DNA from: Deroplatys truncata
Taxonomy: Eukaryota; Arthropoda; Insecta; Mantodea; Mantidae
Direction: 5' to 3'
DNA: 64,000 nt
NCBI GenBank assembly: GCA_030765065.1
Contig: CM060985.1
Location: 174,366,096-174,430,095 of the forward strand
In this document: piece by piece, positions 58,201-60,913 of the stretch
How the letters are laid out: the number at the start of each line of letters is the position of its first letter
How positions within the stretch are numbered: the first letter of the stretch is position 1
Position numbers and translations under genes: made by a program
Notes under the pieces: model-generated
Databases searched by the model: none
Seen by the model: the letters and a program-made list of their open reading frames with translations, nothing else
What the model was told of the DNA's origin: nothing

Positions 58201-60913
58201 ATGTCTCCTTTGTTAATGCAGATCTTTACACTGATATATTCTTGCATGTTCTATCCTTTGCATTATTTTATAATTGTCTTCATATACGAATATAAATAAT
58301 ACCTGCACTAGAATGCAGATGCAACCCAGTTGCTATCGTACACAACTCTAACACGCTCTCCACGTGGTCACGATAAGCAGCAACGTCGCCTCTCTCTCTC
58401 TCTCCGCGAAATGTCAATCCCTTTCTTCTTTGATGAGTACAGTAGCTATGTTTTGATCTATAATGTTAATAGAGAGAACACTCCCATAGTGCCTCAGGTG
58501 GAATGTGTGTGCATGAAACAGCAAATGATGGACTTTTTTACGTTAGCATACATATATGTGTTAATTTTGTTCTGTTCCAATGTATTAAACTGTGAAACAA
58601 GGAATGCATATTGTGTTTATTGACGCATCCTAAGCACTCATATTATATCAGATGCGTGAGTGTTATTAGTATAGCAATCGCAGACCTATTGACAGATACC
58701 ATACAATATCCGCATACATTTTAGTGTGTGTTAAAATCTAGAACAGCTTCTAACCTGTTCTGCTACTGTGGAACTTTACTAAATGTGCTGCTATTTGTAA
58801 TTACACTTAATTTTCTTTGTTGTAATAAATGTCATGCAGAGTATTTTTTAATCATATGATAAAATTCATGATGCAACTTCTGTACAACATTACAGCCATT
58901 GTTATCACTGCTCGGCAACAACCTTTTATTGTCTGCATGCTACACTCTATTGCATTTCAGCCATACATAATAACCAAATTAATGTTATGCAATTTTAAGG
59001 GATTTTGGAAAACCTTACCTATGTGCTGCAGATGCCACTGATATCCTCTAGATGTGCAGTTTCCAAATGTACCAACAAAATGCTGCCCACATATGAACAG
59101 CTAACACCATTAATGCGAACAGAGCAAGCATATGTTTCTTAATGATGTGAATGATTCACTATTCCAATAAGCTTAGGTTTCTGAATTCATGGAAGGTTAG
59201 CCATAGGATACTATTTTTTCATGTTAATTTACCAACCAGTTTTTACGCCAAAGCATGCTAACAATGTTCCATGTTTTTTATATAAGCATATGCCATTTAT
59301 CAGCAGGAGACGAAAATAAAGAAGAATAAGAAATAAGGCAAATATCGCTAAACCGCAGATTTCGCATCTCATTTAGATTGGTAGTTCCCATCGGGCATGT
59401 TCAGATCGCAATCTTTGTCGTTTTTACAGCGTAATTCTGCTATAAAAGTAAGGCACCTAAAAAGGGTGGATAGGTGGGTACCAGGTCTAGAGAAGACAAT
59501 ATTTACTCCTAAGTATTTCTAGTCCTTAGGAATTGCTTTTTAACACATTTTAAGTACCGCAGCACATAGAAGTTAAATCTGGATTTTAATAAAGCTTCGG
59601 AAAGGGTACCTATGGTAGATCAGTAATGGAGCAAACTGGGGTTCAAGCTCAGCATTTAAGTTTTTCTGAAAGCCATTTAAACACCAAGGTGACCCATGTG
59701 CACTATGCAAGTGCTGGAAACGGAACAAGATTAATGAGTGGATTCACAAAATTGTTTCCAACAATGCTTCTGAACAGCCTGTATACATTATTAAAACTAC
59801 ATCACTGTGAAACAGAACTATTCTGATGGAAATGGGTATAATTGCAAGCAGAATGAATTATTTTTGTGTCAATACGCTAAAGGAAGTTTATGAATCTAGT
59901 GTAATAGCATACCCATCTCATATTATTTTACAACACACAGCAAAATAACTTAATGTAATAATAAAATGCATTTAATGAGGTGCCTTATAAATCTAGTGGA
60001 TGTTCGTATTGTACAGGTCTAGCTTTTTATATGAACATTCATTTCTGTAAAACACATGACTGTGTTCAATATCCTGGAGCTCTGCTCACTGTTAAATCTC
60101 ATGAACACAAAAGCAACATAAAATAATGGTGTGGCATATTGAAATGAAATTGAAAGCTTCCTTGAAATGAAATTAATACCTATAAAGTACAGAGTGTAAC
60201 ACATGCACACTGATGTGAAAAGAGAACTCCTAGATTTAATCGTTTGTGGCCAAAGCAAGCCTCTATACTGGATGCCAAAAAAAAAAAAATCACCTTGTTT
60301 TATGTTAGCTATTAACCGTGGTACAGCTGAACCCAACATCCACGCATAACCACAACACACAGTACGTAAAATTGATCTACAACTAAGAACTTTAGCTGAC
60401 TAACCTCATAAGACTTCTTTCAGAACGCGTTCTTTTCTTCGACATCAACAGCATTCCACTTGGTGTAAAGGGGTTGACGTTTACTGCCGGCTTCTCCACT
60501 TTCATGTACGCCGAAGCTACTCCTTTGGGTTTATCCAACACCGATAGAAACCGCGATCTAGGAACAGGCGTAGCTGGTGTAGTAGGAACTTGAGAATGAA
60601 CGGATGAACATTTTTCTAGCAAAGTCTTTGGTGTAGCCGGAACATCAAACAGCCTAAGAGCTCGTACTCTTTTATACGGGGGAGAAAAGGAGTGATGACT
60701 CCCTGGAGTTTTACAATCGGGAGAAAGTTCCTCTGGTTTTGAAGAAAAGTTTAATTTCCGTGGAACAGGAATACTGAAGTTCATAGCTTCGTGAGAAGTG
60801 TCAAGGGATTCCTCAATACCATCACTGCCCGAACTCATCATAAATGAACTGCTGTCCAACACACTATCATTCAGTACGGAGTCTTCCTCCGCTTTAAGCG
60901 ATATTTCCATCAT
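5301..60913 (-). CDS. wee1: Wee1-like protein kinase, 8 coding exons
   Basis: Joined exons are 60913-60405, 46637-46517, 35196-35069, 29022-28798, 23967-23804, 19142-19017, 13903-13776 and 5621-5301. Together they make 1722 nt (573 aa) with every junction in phase and GT/AG borders. Wee1 kinases act in the nucleus and inhibit CDK1 by phosphorylating its conserved tyrosine (Tyr15 in vertebrates), delaying mitotic entry. Visible hallmarks are a glycine loop GTGEFGSV (219-226), AVKK with the ATP-binding Lys about 241, alpha-C Glu about 259, HMDIKPGN (337-344, catalytic Asp339, Lys341, Asn344), DLGH in place of DFG (384-387), and EGDCRYLP (398-405). The N-terminal half has the Wee1-type [11 protein letters not shown] and NPFTP motifs. 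Length fits insect Wee1 (about 550-620 aa). No lesion is seen. Myt1 is less likely because of the [12 protein letters not shown] signature, the N-terminal motifs and the absence of a membrane segment. Confidence 0.96.
5656..6623 (-). mobile_element. TIR DNA element (~970 bp) with HTH-only ORF remnant
   Basis: Imperfect terminal inverted repeats of roughly 60 bp share TCTTAGGTTGATCCGCG and CAGTGCACCG, and TA dinucleotides flank both ends (5654-5655, 6624-6625). A minus-strand frame at 5957-6259 reads [19 protein letters not shown] and [13 protein letters not shown], a helix-turn-helix N-terminus like those in the elements at 35440, 45123 and 49659. It has no ATG here and no DDE catalytic domain follows. 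Probably a deletion derivative of an IS630-Tc1-mariner superfamily transposon (inference from TA target and HTH). Confidence 0.8.
6786..8790 (+). pseudogene. Degenerate mariner transposase, split by a 1-kb element
   Basis: Reading across frames and stops gives [54 protein letters not shown] and, after the insertion at 7574-8580, [20 protein letters not shown] and RQYFEKQ. These are mariner HTH, linker, first catalytic block and C-terminal blocks in order. Multiple stops and frameshifts make it dead. It sits in wee1 intron 7. Confidence 0.85.
7574..8580. mobile_element. Non-coding TIR element, 1007 bp, inserted in mariner
   Basis: Terminal inverted repeats of at least 32 bp start TGGTAATGTTGCTGCC and continue AGCCTCTCCCTGTCC. 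They are flanked by a duplicated AGATTT (7568-7573 and 8581-8586; or GATT if the TIR is one base longer). Removing the element and one duplication restores the mariner frame into [11 protein letters not shown]. No ORF of note is inside, and the superfamily cannot be assigned from these ends. Confidence 0.85.
9047..9175 (+). pseudogene. Mariner transposase N-terminal fragment
   Basis: [20 protein letters not shown] followed by STEEIHHKM resembles the start of mariner transposases that begin near NFPAKREVRSVIRFL. Only the first HTH remains before the frame degenerates. It abuts the LINE remnant that follows. Confidence 0.65.
9236..10860 (+). pseudogene. LINE RNase H fragment, interrupted by a pogo element
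   Basis: [11 protein letters not shown] before 9292 joins [14 protein letters not shown] after 10456 once the pogo element and one TA are removed. [19 protein letters not shown] and LGITKL follow in other frames. This is the RNase H region of a non-LTR retrotransposon (I/Jockey-like). Frameshifts show it is inactive. Confidence 0.75.
9294..10455 (-). mobile_element. pogo/Tigger-like non-autonomous element, copy 1 (1162 bp)
   Basis: Ends are CAGTAGAATCTCGTTAGTACG at the left and its near complement at the right, each flanked by TA. The minus strand (9747-9950, with upstream in-frame sequence) encodes [30 protein letters not shown] and VSKPKLIE, the CENP-B/pogo psq-type HTH. No DDE domain is present. 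Near 10195-10330 a subterminal motif (accaaggattgaccaaag / gaggacgtcaaac) is repeated twice. A second copy of identical length lies at 32392-33553. Confidence 0.88.
10861..11717. other. Intronic AT-rich sequence, nothing recognised
   Basis: No coding family is visible on either strand. Short poly-A/T runs are present. The sequence looks like old repeat-derived DNA. Confidence 0.5.
11719..12526 (+). mobile_element. Penelope-like retroelement fragment with inverted ends
   Basis: The core is an open frame (11767-12339, no ATG, so a C-terminal fragment). Ends at about 11719-11808 and 12448-12522 are inverted copies of each other, sharing GTGAAGGTG, GTCAATAAG and GTGACTCAATCTA and the CTGAC...TGCCCTC block. 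Inverted or tandem terminal segments are usual for Penelope-like elements. The right end carries CTGACGAT-GAGG...CCTC-GAAA. Confidence 0.82.
11767..12339 (+). CDS. Penelope-like element ORF, C-terminal GIY-YIG endonuclease part
   Basis: A 190-codon open frame, 5'-truncated relative to a full Penelope polyprotein (reverse transcriptase missing). [20 protein letters not shown] contains the GIY...Y-M-G core, followed by NLETRLKEH with the conserved Arg and His, and RHTNRIEHL that may carry the metal-binding Glu. The upstream [20 protein letters not shown] resembles the linker ahead of the endonuclease. The product would nick target DNA in a complete element; alone it is not expected to transpose. 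Confidence 0.82.
   Translation: MLYKTETFLRAFVSNWGDSDLIRNMINEKKKLKAISQSTTVTPLSNTNWKYRKFTYHPWAFRKFERIFNKFNIRLTPQNKFSLRNLLNATLKNTIPNTLKSGIYQINCDEWDKYYMGKTKRNLETRLKEHQRNIKLKHIDKPAVSYHRKPQHWPKYKIVKTSRHTNRIEHLGKKYTSSKMATSLILKSHL
12530..13775. other. wee1 intron 7, AT-rich, nothing recognised
   Basis: No coding sequence or clear repeat boundary is seen between the Penelope-like element and exon 7. Confidence 0.5.
13776..13903 (-). CDS. wee1: wee1 coding exon 7 (kinase C-lobe)
   Basis: A 128-nt exon between GTTGCAG| and ATAAAG|GTTAGT. It encodes [34 protein letters not shown] and ADFIDLIK, the Wee1 C-lobe around [12 protein letters not shown]. It ends at a codon boundary, matching exon 8. Confidence 0.94.
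14149..15440 (+). pseudogene. Mariner transposase relic with LINE insertion/replacement
   Basis: The N-terminal half reads [49 protein letters not shown] and LLAVDQKRI to about 14755. The C-terminal block resumes at 15210 with [20 protein letters not shown], which includes the third catalytic Asp of the DD34D triad. The middle of the transposase (second Asp region) is missing and a LINE tail occupies its place. Stops are frequent. Confidence 0.82.
14766..15205 (+). mobile_element. 5'-truncated LINE 3' end
   Basis: [33 protein letters not shown] and [21 protein letters not shown] (across small frameshifts) resemble the C-terminal tail of insect non-LTR reverse transcriptases (NTRN...HLPSHRL...KLP...FK..LK.LL). 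It ends in an AAATAAATAAATAAA-type tail at about 15185-15205. It lies within the mariner relic. Confidence 0.68.
15441..16256. other. Intron 6 sequence, nothing recognised
   Basis: No recognisable gene or repeat family is seen, apart from a possible tRNA-like phrase near 15950-16010 (GGTTAGAGTAACCGC...TTCAAATCC) that could be a diverged SINE head. Confidence 0.4.
16802..17012. repeat. Near-perfect ~105-bp-arm hairpin (Penelope-terminus-like)
   Basis: 16802-16904 and about 16910-17012 are inverted copies with only a few mismatches and almost no spacer. Each arm carries GCTGACGAT-GGGAA...TTCCC/TCCC-GAAACGCGTT, the same layout as the Penelope-like end at 12448. TCATTGGATAT occurs at 16741 and again at 17014 and may be a target duplication for a slightly larger insert. 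No ORF. Confidence 0.85.
17171..17238. repeat. 68-bp target site duplication, left copy
   Basis: Identical in all 68 positions to 18263-18330; the two copies bound the GC-rich LINE insert exactly. Confidence 0.93.
17240..17820 (+). CDS. LINE reverse transcriptase, C-terminal fragment
   Basis: An open frame from the insertion boundary to a stop at 17818. It reads [56 protein letters not shown] and [16 protein letters not shown]. These are the thumb and connection blocks of Jockey-clade reverse transcriptases ([26 protein letters not shown]). The catalytic YADD block is absent because of 5' truncation. Frames upstream of 17239 are pre-insertion sequence, not part of the protein. No frameshift is seen. 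Confidence 0.9.
17854..17897 (+). ncRNA. 5S-rRNA-like segment in LINE 3' UTR, copy 1
   Basis: 44 nt align without gaps to the internal control region of 5S rRNA: box-A-like AAGTTAAGCA, intermediate region TTGGGCCCGG, box-C-like TGGATGAGTGACC. It is not a full 5S gene; both ends of 5S are missing. It could be a sequence captured by the LINE or an internal pol III-type signal. Confidence 0.75.
18017..18040 (+). ncRNA. 5S-rRNA-like segment in LINE 3' UTR, copy 2 (box A part only)
   Basis: AAGTTAAGCAGCATTGGGC recurs about 163 nt after copy 1, but the box-C-like half is absent. Presumably a partial duplication of the same 3' UTR module. Confidence 0.65.
18263..18330. repeat. 68-bp target site duplication, right copy
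   Basis: Matches 17171-17238 without a mismatch; the host Harbinger sequence resumes with TTGTCACATATTG. Confidence 0.93.
18545..18775 (+). pseudogene. Tc1/mariner-superfamily transposase scrap
   Basis: [17 protein letters not shown] followed by [12 protein letters not shown] resembles the HTH2-to-catalytic linker of insect Tc1-like transposases ([10 protein letters not shown]...RK.F..D). About 75 codons with a stop; the catalytic part is not retained. Confidence 0.55.
19017..19142 (-). CDS. wee1: wee1 coding exon 6 (DLGH and activation segment)
   Basis: A 126-nt exon. The acceptor is CATATTCCAG|GT, chosen because it yields G-DLGHVTSV in phase; the open frame runs further upstream but would add residues foreign to the family. 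It encodes [17 protein letters not shown] and [11 protein letters not shown]. The donor is GCTTTAG|GTAAGC. Confidence 0.95.
19504..21824. mobile_element. hAT-like element, 2.3 kb, non-autonomous
   Basis: Ends are TAGGGGTGTGAC and the complement of TAGGGATGGGC. Flanking 8-mers GTATACAT (19496) and GTACATAT (21825) match at 6 of 8 positions with only C/T changes. Subterminal GTAACGG/GGTTAC repeats and an internal inverted repeat (19830-19875 with 20728-20775) also fit hAT. No hAT transposase could be read. A shorter relative lies at 43163. Confidence 0.7.
21894..22157 (-). mobile_element. tRNA-derived SINE, copy 1
   Basis: Minus-strand SINE with a tRNA-like head near 22155 (A-box-like region, B-box GGGTTCAAACCC), a body with GTAAAAGAACCTCAAG, and a 3' tail ending in TAAATAAAA. 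It matches five other copies in the window. Confidence 0.85.
22165..23445 (-). pseudogene. Tc1-like transposase relic, split by a SINE
   Basis: The N-terminus (23440-23165) reads [40 protein letters not shown] and [11 protein letters not shown], a Tc1-type paired HTH. Downstream are [20 protein letters not shown] and YEITLLEGG. After the SINE at 22532-22812 come [10 protein letters not shown] (with frameshift) and SPDRNP, where the third catalytic Asp region should be. Numerous lesions. Confidence 0.75.
22532..22812 (-). mobile_element. tRNA-derived SINE, copy 2
   Basis: Same family and orientation as copy 1, with the complete head-to-tail structure. Inserted in the Tc1-like relic. Confidence 0.85.
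23804..23967 (-). CDS. wee1: wee1 coding exon 5 (catalytic loop)
   Basis: A 164-nt exon after TTTGGCAG|. It encodes [20 protein letters not shown] with the catalytic Asp, Lys and Asn of HMDIKPGN, then an acidic insert ([14 protein letters not shown]) before ITYKIG. Acidic inserts between the catalytic loop and DLG are usual in Wee1. The donor is AAAATTG|GTGAGC; the single G joins GT of exon 6 as Gly. Confidence 0.96.
24118..24370. repeat. Foldback hairpin with ~115-bp arms (Penelope-terminus-like)
   Basis: 24118-24233 is an inverted copy of about 24255-24370 with a ~20-bp spacer. Each arm contains CAGCTGACGAT-GAGGAA-loop-TTCCTC-GAAAC; in the right arm the loop is GTGA, a GNRA-type tetraloop. 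Otherwise non-coding. Layout parallels the hairpin at 16802. Confidence 0.85.
24826..25543 (-). repeat. Unclassified ~0.7-0.9 kb repeat family, copy 1
   Basis: Shares long similarity with copies at 26279, 43306, 48487 and 63513. Read in family orientation it starts ACTTTCTCTACTACGTATAG and ends AGTAGAGAAAGTCATGTGAG, so short inverted termini exist. It contains GTGAACAGCATAACTCAGAA and AATGGCTCTAACGATTTTGA modules but no long ORF. Confidence 0.8.
25909..27535 (+). mobile_element. PIF/Harbinger-like relic hosting repeat copy 2
   Basis: Termini share GTCCACACTG(T/A)TTAACAT in inverted orientation, next to TAA/TTA. Inside, across frames, [13 protein letters not shown] and [20 protein letters not shown] resemble the N-terminus of Harbinger transposases (LEPLI.K.DT..R..I.A..R). 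The rest of the transposase is lost or interrupted by the repeat at 26279-27034. Confidence 0.6.
26279..27034 (+). repeat. Unclassified repeat family, copy 2 (inverted to copy 1)
   Basis: Begins ACTTTCTCTACTACGTATAG and ends AGTAGAGAAAGTCATG...CATCAGA. Opposite orientation to copy 1 only 0.74 kb away, in the same wee1 intron. Confidence 0.8.
27660..28610 (+). pseudogene. LINE ORF2 C-terminus with CCHC motif
   Basis: 27676-27963 reads [19 protein letters not shown] and [17 protein letters not shown]. In a shifted frame, 28040-28471 reads [35 protein letters not shown] (a CCHC zinc knuckle) and LAEWRQEVW. This is the carboxyl end of a non-LTR retrotransposon polyprotein. A pure-A expansion encodes an artificial poly-Lys run just before the zinc knuckle. 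One frameshift and stops separate the parts. Confidence 0.78.
28146..28200. repeat. A-rich homopolymer tract
   Basis: About 55 nt, nearly all A with three interrupting C. Lies inside the LINE coding remnant; length may be affected by sequencing. Confidence 0.9.
28798..29022 (-). CDS. wee1: wee1 coding exon 4 (alpha-C helix, hinge)
   Basis: A 225-nt exon after TTTTGCAG|. It encodes [44 protein letters not shown] and [16 protein letters not shown], nearly diagnostic for Wee1 (alpha-C glutamate in NEVYAH, hinge around [10 protein letters not shown]). The donor is CTGAG|GTAAGT, leaving AG for an Arg codon completed by exon 5. Confidence 0.96.
29170..31440 (+). pseudogene. Old mariner-type transposase relic, host of a nested mariner
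   Basis: Left part reads [20 protein letters not shown] and [11 protein letters not shown]. After the nested element it continues [46 protein letters not shown]-like and [17 protein letters not shown]. These match the HTH2, first-Asp neighbourhood and C-terminal blocks of mariner-family transposases. Frameshifts are common. It is followed by an A-rich tract near 31409-31445. Confidence 0.72.
29561..30830 (-). mobile_element. Mariner element, 1.27 kb, with matching TIRs and TA duplication
   Basis: Terminal inverted repeats CGAGGGTG(A/G)TCTGAAAAG + TTTCCGACCT, flanked by TA at 29559-29560 and 30831-30832. The minus strand encodes [72 protein letters not shown] (second Asp) and, after a 1-base deletion at [24 protein letters not shown] (third Asp) to a normal stop GDYDEK. 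At least two frame breaks make it inactive. Intact ends suggest moderate age. Confidence 0.92.
31563..32060 (-). mobile_element. DD38D-type Tc1/mariner-superfamily element, copy A (deleted)
   Basis: Left end CAGGGTGAGCCAAAAGACTC next to TA. The minus strand encodes [19 protein letters not shown] and [20 protein letters not shown], the transposase N-terminal HTH. The catalytic middle is deleted (jump near 31790). Related copies are at 53640 and 56222. Confidence 0.75.
32078..34184 (+). pseudogene. Tc1/mariner-superfamily relic split by a pogo element
   Basis: Inverted ends share GAAACAAAT(G/A)TCTAAT and CCTATAAATCATAC (32085-32130 with 34095-34150). The coding remnant lies partly beyond the pogo insertion: [20 protein letters not shown] (first Asp), [18 protein letters not shown] (second Asp), [14 protein letters not shown] (third Asp, about 38-39 residues later). 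Stops and shifts disable it. Confidence 0.7.
32392..33553 (-). mobile_element. pogo/Tigger-like non-autonomous element, copy 2 (1162 bp)
   Basis: Same ends (CAGTAGAATCTCGTTAGTACG), TA flanks, length and orientation as the element at 9294. The minus strand retains [19 protein letters not shown] and the same short C-terminal run (ENKI..CCMETP-like), with no DDE domain. Confidence 0.88.
34373..34612 (+). mobile_element. tRNA-derived SINE, copy 3 (diverged)
   Basis: Recognisable head (GGTTCAAATCC B-box), AAAAATCCTTAGCAATGGC, body CATAAAAGAACCTTAAGCC and tail CCCATAAATAAAAATAAAG. More mutated than copy 4. Confidence 0.78.
34613..35068. other. Intron 3 sequence next to exon 3, nothing recognised
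   Basis: No family recognised in this stretch leading to the exon 3 donor. Confidence 0.4.
35069..35196 (-). CDS. wee1: wee1 coding exon 3 (kinase start, glycine loop)
   Basis: A 128-nt exon starting after TTTTCCTGCAG| with [18 protein letters not shown], the beginning of the kinase N-lobe, and carrying [14 protein letters not shown]. The Lys of AVKK is the predicted ATP-contacting lysine. The donor is AATGA|GTAAGT; the two leftover bases join G of exon 4 to make Glu. Confidence 0.95.
35440..36520 (+). mobile_element. TIR DNA element (1081 bp) with HTH-only ORF, copy 1
   Basis: Ends are (T/C)TGTCCATTCCAAACCAGAG and its complement with TA on both sides. The plus-strand frame (35946-36164) reads [39 protein letters not shown] and [18 protein letters not shown], a helix-turn-helix domain. 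The natural ATG is upstream in a frame broken by a stop; the inverted copy at 45123 keeps that start ([13 protein letters not shown]). No catalytic domain. Probably a non-autonomous IS630-Tc1-mariner derivative. Confidence 0.85.
36523..36966. other. Intron 2 sequence with a short G run, nothing recognised
   Basis: AT-rich with a GGGGGGGGGG run at about 36722. No coding or repeat family recognised. Confidence 0.4.
36967..37255 (+). mobile_element. tRNA-derived SINE, copy 4 (best preserved)
   Basis: GCCCTCCGTGGAGTAGTGGT start, B-box GGGTTCAAACCC and tRNA-like closing GGCGGAGG, then AAAAATCCTTAGCACGGC, CCAGTGGTCCCGTGTC, GTAAAAGAACCTCAAGCC and tail CTATAAATAAAATTCAAT. The head resembles a tRNA with pol III A and B boxes. 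About 285 bp. Confidence 0.9.
37256..38317. other. Intron 2 AT-rich sequence, nothing recognised
   Basis: Contains a short CT tract at 37748-37760. No coding family; if it was the body of the LTR element to the right, no gag or pol remains. Confidence 0.4.
38318..39268 (-). mobile_element. Gypsy-like LTR plus primer-binding-site remnant
   Basis: On the minus strand a candidate LTR begins TGTTGGGAAGTAAG at 39268 and ends ...CGCA at 38339. It is followed by TTGGCTCCCAAACGTGGGGC, close to the TTGGCGCCCAACGTGGGG primer-binding site common after gypsy-type 5' LTRs. No second LTR and no coding region exist to the left, so only a fragment survives. The LTR boundaries are inferred. Confidence 0.5.
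38820..38975. repeat. Tandem ~45-bp repeats within the LTR-like region
   Basis: About four imperfect units built on GTACTTTACAAATATTTTCG and ATGAACTGAAGG / ACTGGAGGCGACGT. Internal LTR repeats of this type occur in retrotransposon promoters; function here unknown. Confidence 0.75.
39269..40380. other. Intron 2 sequence, nothing recognised
   Basis: Only short AT-driven frames; none resembles a protein family. Confidence 0.4.
40419..41388 (+). pseudogene. SETMAR-type mariner transposase, disrupted
   Basis: ATG at 40419 ([17 protein letters not shown]), a stop at codon 22, then a long frame 40485-40964: [56 protein letters not shown] (first Asp). A stop and frameshift follow, then [20 protein letters not shown] and [17 protein letters not shown] (second Asp). 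The third catalytic position reads APCNFFLFP, so the expected Asp is Asn. The C-terminus is cut by a SINE at 41389. Inactive. Confidence 0.92.
41389..41645 (-). mobile_element. tRNA-derived SINE, copy 5
   Basis: Minus-strand copy with full head (GGGTTTAAACCCGTGACC region) and tail AAATTGAGTTTTATTTATGG. Abuts and truncates the mariner at 40419. Confidence 0.87.
42590..43076 (-). pseudogene. Unidentified coding-like remnant
   Basis: The minus strand reads [60 protein letters not shown] and [15 protein letters not shown], then a stop. The frame resumes as [20 protein letters not shown] and [16 protein letters not shown] with further stops. Composition looks like real protein rather than AT noise. 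I do not recognise the family; it may be a processed pseudogene or transposon ORF. Confidence 0.4.
43163..44400. mobile_element. hAT-like element, deleted relative of 19504, with nested repeat
   Basis: GTTATTTTCGGGTAACGGTT at the left and TTTCTCTAGCTGTGT, CCCTATTGGCTAA and GCATGTGCAGATGGGAA to the right match the hAT-like element at 19504-21824 in order. The unclassified repeat copy 3 sits between. The right end is not fixed. Confidence 0.6.
43306..44216 (+). repeat. Unclassified repeat family, copy 3 (longest, ~0.9 kb)
   Basis: From ACTTTCTCTACTACGTATAG to AGTAGAGAAAGT...CATCAGA, including a (GT)n/(TCTG)n tract near 43444-43480, GTGAACAGCATAACTCAGAA, and CCACCCCAGATTACCCTTTA. Inserted in the hAT-like element. 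Confidence 0.82.
44614..44638. repeat. (GA)n microsatellite
   Basis: A pure GAGAGA run of about 25 nt; a poly-C run of about 17 nt lies nearby at 44298-44314. Confidence 0.9.
45123..46210 (-). mobile_element. TIR DNA element (1088 bp) with HTH-only ORF, copy 2 (inverted)
   Basis: Same ends (CTGTCCATTCCAAACCAGAG) and TA flanks as the 35440 element but in opposite orientation. The minus-strand start is intact ([19 protein letters not shown] near 45745) before a stop; the HTH helices continue in broken frames ([15 protein letters not shown] region near 45590). Confidence 0.85.
46517..46637 (-). CDS. wee1: wee1 coding exon 2
   Basis: A 121-nt exon between TTGCAG| and CATCAA|GTAAGT. The first base completes a Ser codon begun in exon 1 (AG+T), followed by 40 codons. 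It is acidic and Ser-rich ([12 protein letters not shown]), then [10 protein letters not shown] and ISRYHQ, the usual linker just ahead of the kinase domain. It ends in phase 0. Confidence 0.92.
46802..48067 (-). mobile_element. Mariner element, ~1.27 kb, inactive
   Basis: TA at 46800-46801 and 48068-48069; the ends both begin CGAG but the inverted repeats are otherwise poor. The minus strand reads [60 protein letters not shown] (first Asp), [37 protein letters not shown] (second Asp) and, after a shift, [10 protein letters not shown] (third Asp). Frameshifts occur near 47570 and in the catalytic core. Confidence 0.85.
48487..49230 (-). repeat. Unclassified repeat family, copy 4 (diverged)
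   Basis: TCTGATGTGTTACATTCACA at the left and matching order of modules (AATAAAAATCGCTGCAG, GGGGGATTTTCTTGAAAATC) place it in the same family and orientation as copy 1, with many changes. Confidence 0.65.
49365..49485 (+). pseudogene. LINE reverse transcriptase scrap
   Basis: [20 protein letters not shown] and [16 protein letters not shown] match the YLG.(T/V)LD..L(T)W thumb motif of Jockey-like reverse transcriptases. Only about 40 codons remain. Confidence 0.7.
49659..50653 (-). mobile_element. TIR DNA element (995 bp) with HTH-only ORF, third family
   Basis: TIRs TACCCCCGCCGCTG...TGCACTTGACAG in inverted orientation with TA flanks (49657-49658, 50654-50655). The minus-strand ORF 50096-50359 starts with a real ATG ([14 protein letters not shown]) and contains [16 protein letters not shown] and [17 protein letters not shown], an HTH. 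The frame is lost immediately after the recognition helix and no DDE domain follows. Confidence 0.82.
50656..51689. other. Intron 1 sequence, nothing recognised
   Basis: No protein family or repeat boundary identified. Confidence 0.4.
51690..52170 (+). pseudogene. Degenerate LINE C-terminus (same type as 27660)
   Basis: [29 protein letters not shown] and, in another frame, [17 protein letters not shown] parallel the LLKFWFRCL / KIGMGDIW / CEFCGD order of the LINE at 27660. Many stops. Confidence 0.6.
52326..53590 (-). mobile_element. Mariner element, ~1.26 kb, inactive
   Basis: Inverted ends share GAGC(A/G)AAT(C/T)AGAAAGTCTTT. The minus strand reads [18 protein letters not shown] (catalytic region by shift), [52 protein letters not shown] (third Asp) and [15 protein letters not shown]. 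Multiple frameshifts. Confidence 0.82.
53640..54760 (-). mobile_element. DD38D-type element, copy B
   Basis: The minus strand begins [20 protein letters not shown] and [20 protein letters not shown] (HTH), then [40 protein letters not shown] (first Asp) and [17 protein letters not shown]. Toward 53900 are fragments of the C-terminal catalytic part. Frame breaks and an internal loss separate the blocks. Confidence 0.78.
55250..55430 (-). mobile_element. tRNA-derived SINE, copy 6 (head missing)
   Basis: The tail and body (ATTGAGTCTTACTTATGGAC, GAGGTTCTTTTACGTGC, GGCTTTACTTCC) match the family; the tRNA-like head is lost. Confidence 0.78.
56222..56943 (-). mobile_element. DD38D-type element, copy C, with duplicated inverted end
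   Basis: Left end CAGGGAGAGCCAAAACACT next to TA. About 140 bp of the left end (56236-56376) recurs inverted at 56804-56943. The spacer encodes, minus strand, [18 protein letters not shown] (second Asp) and [17 protein letters not shown] (third Asp, about 38 residues on). The N-terminal two-thirds of the transposase are absent. Confidence 0.8.
57229..57577. repeat. ~345-bp direct repeat, left copy
   Basis: From AGTAGCTGTGTTTTGATCTA to GGAACTTTACTA; near-identical to 58441-58781. No ORF. Could be an LTR or half of a segmental duplication. Confidence 0.85.
58441..58781. repeat. ~345-bp direct repeat, right copy
   Basis: Matches the left copy over its full length with scattered differences and small indels. 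The 0.86-kb interval between copies has no recognised retroelement gene; a Cys-rich [13 protein letters not shown] stretch at about 57960 could start a THAP-like motif but stops at once. Confidence 0.85.
58782..60404. other. Proximal intron 1, nothing recognised
   Basis: No repeat family or exon-like frame recognised between the right direct repeat and exon 1. Confidence 0.4.
60405..60913 (-). CDS. wee1: wee1 coding exon 1 (N-terminal regulatory region)
   Basis: Encodes residues 1-169 plus two bases of the next codon. I start at the ATG of MMEISLK (60913); the open frame extends upstream to a GTG at 60964 but shows no upstream in-frame ATG. The segment is Ser/Thr/Pro-rich and low-complexity, with [27 protein letters not shown] and VNPFTPSGM, which match short conserved blocks in the animal Wee1 N-terminus. 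The several SP and TP sites suit CDK phosphorylation (inference). The donor reads ATGAG|GTTAGT. A non-coding 5' exon further upstream cannot be excluded. Confidence 0.93.
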
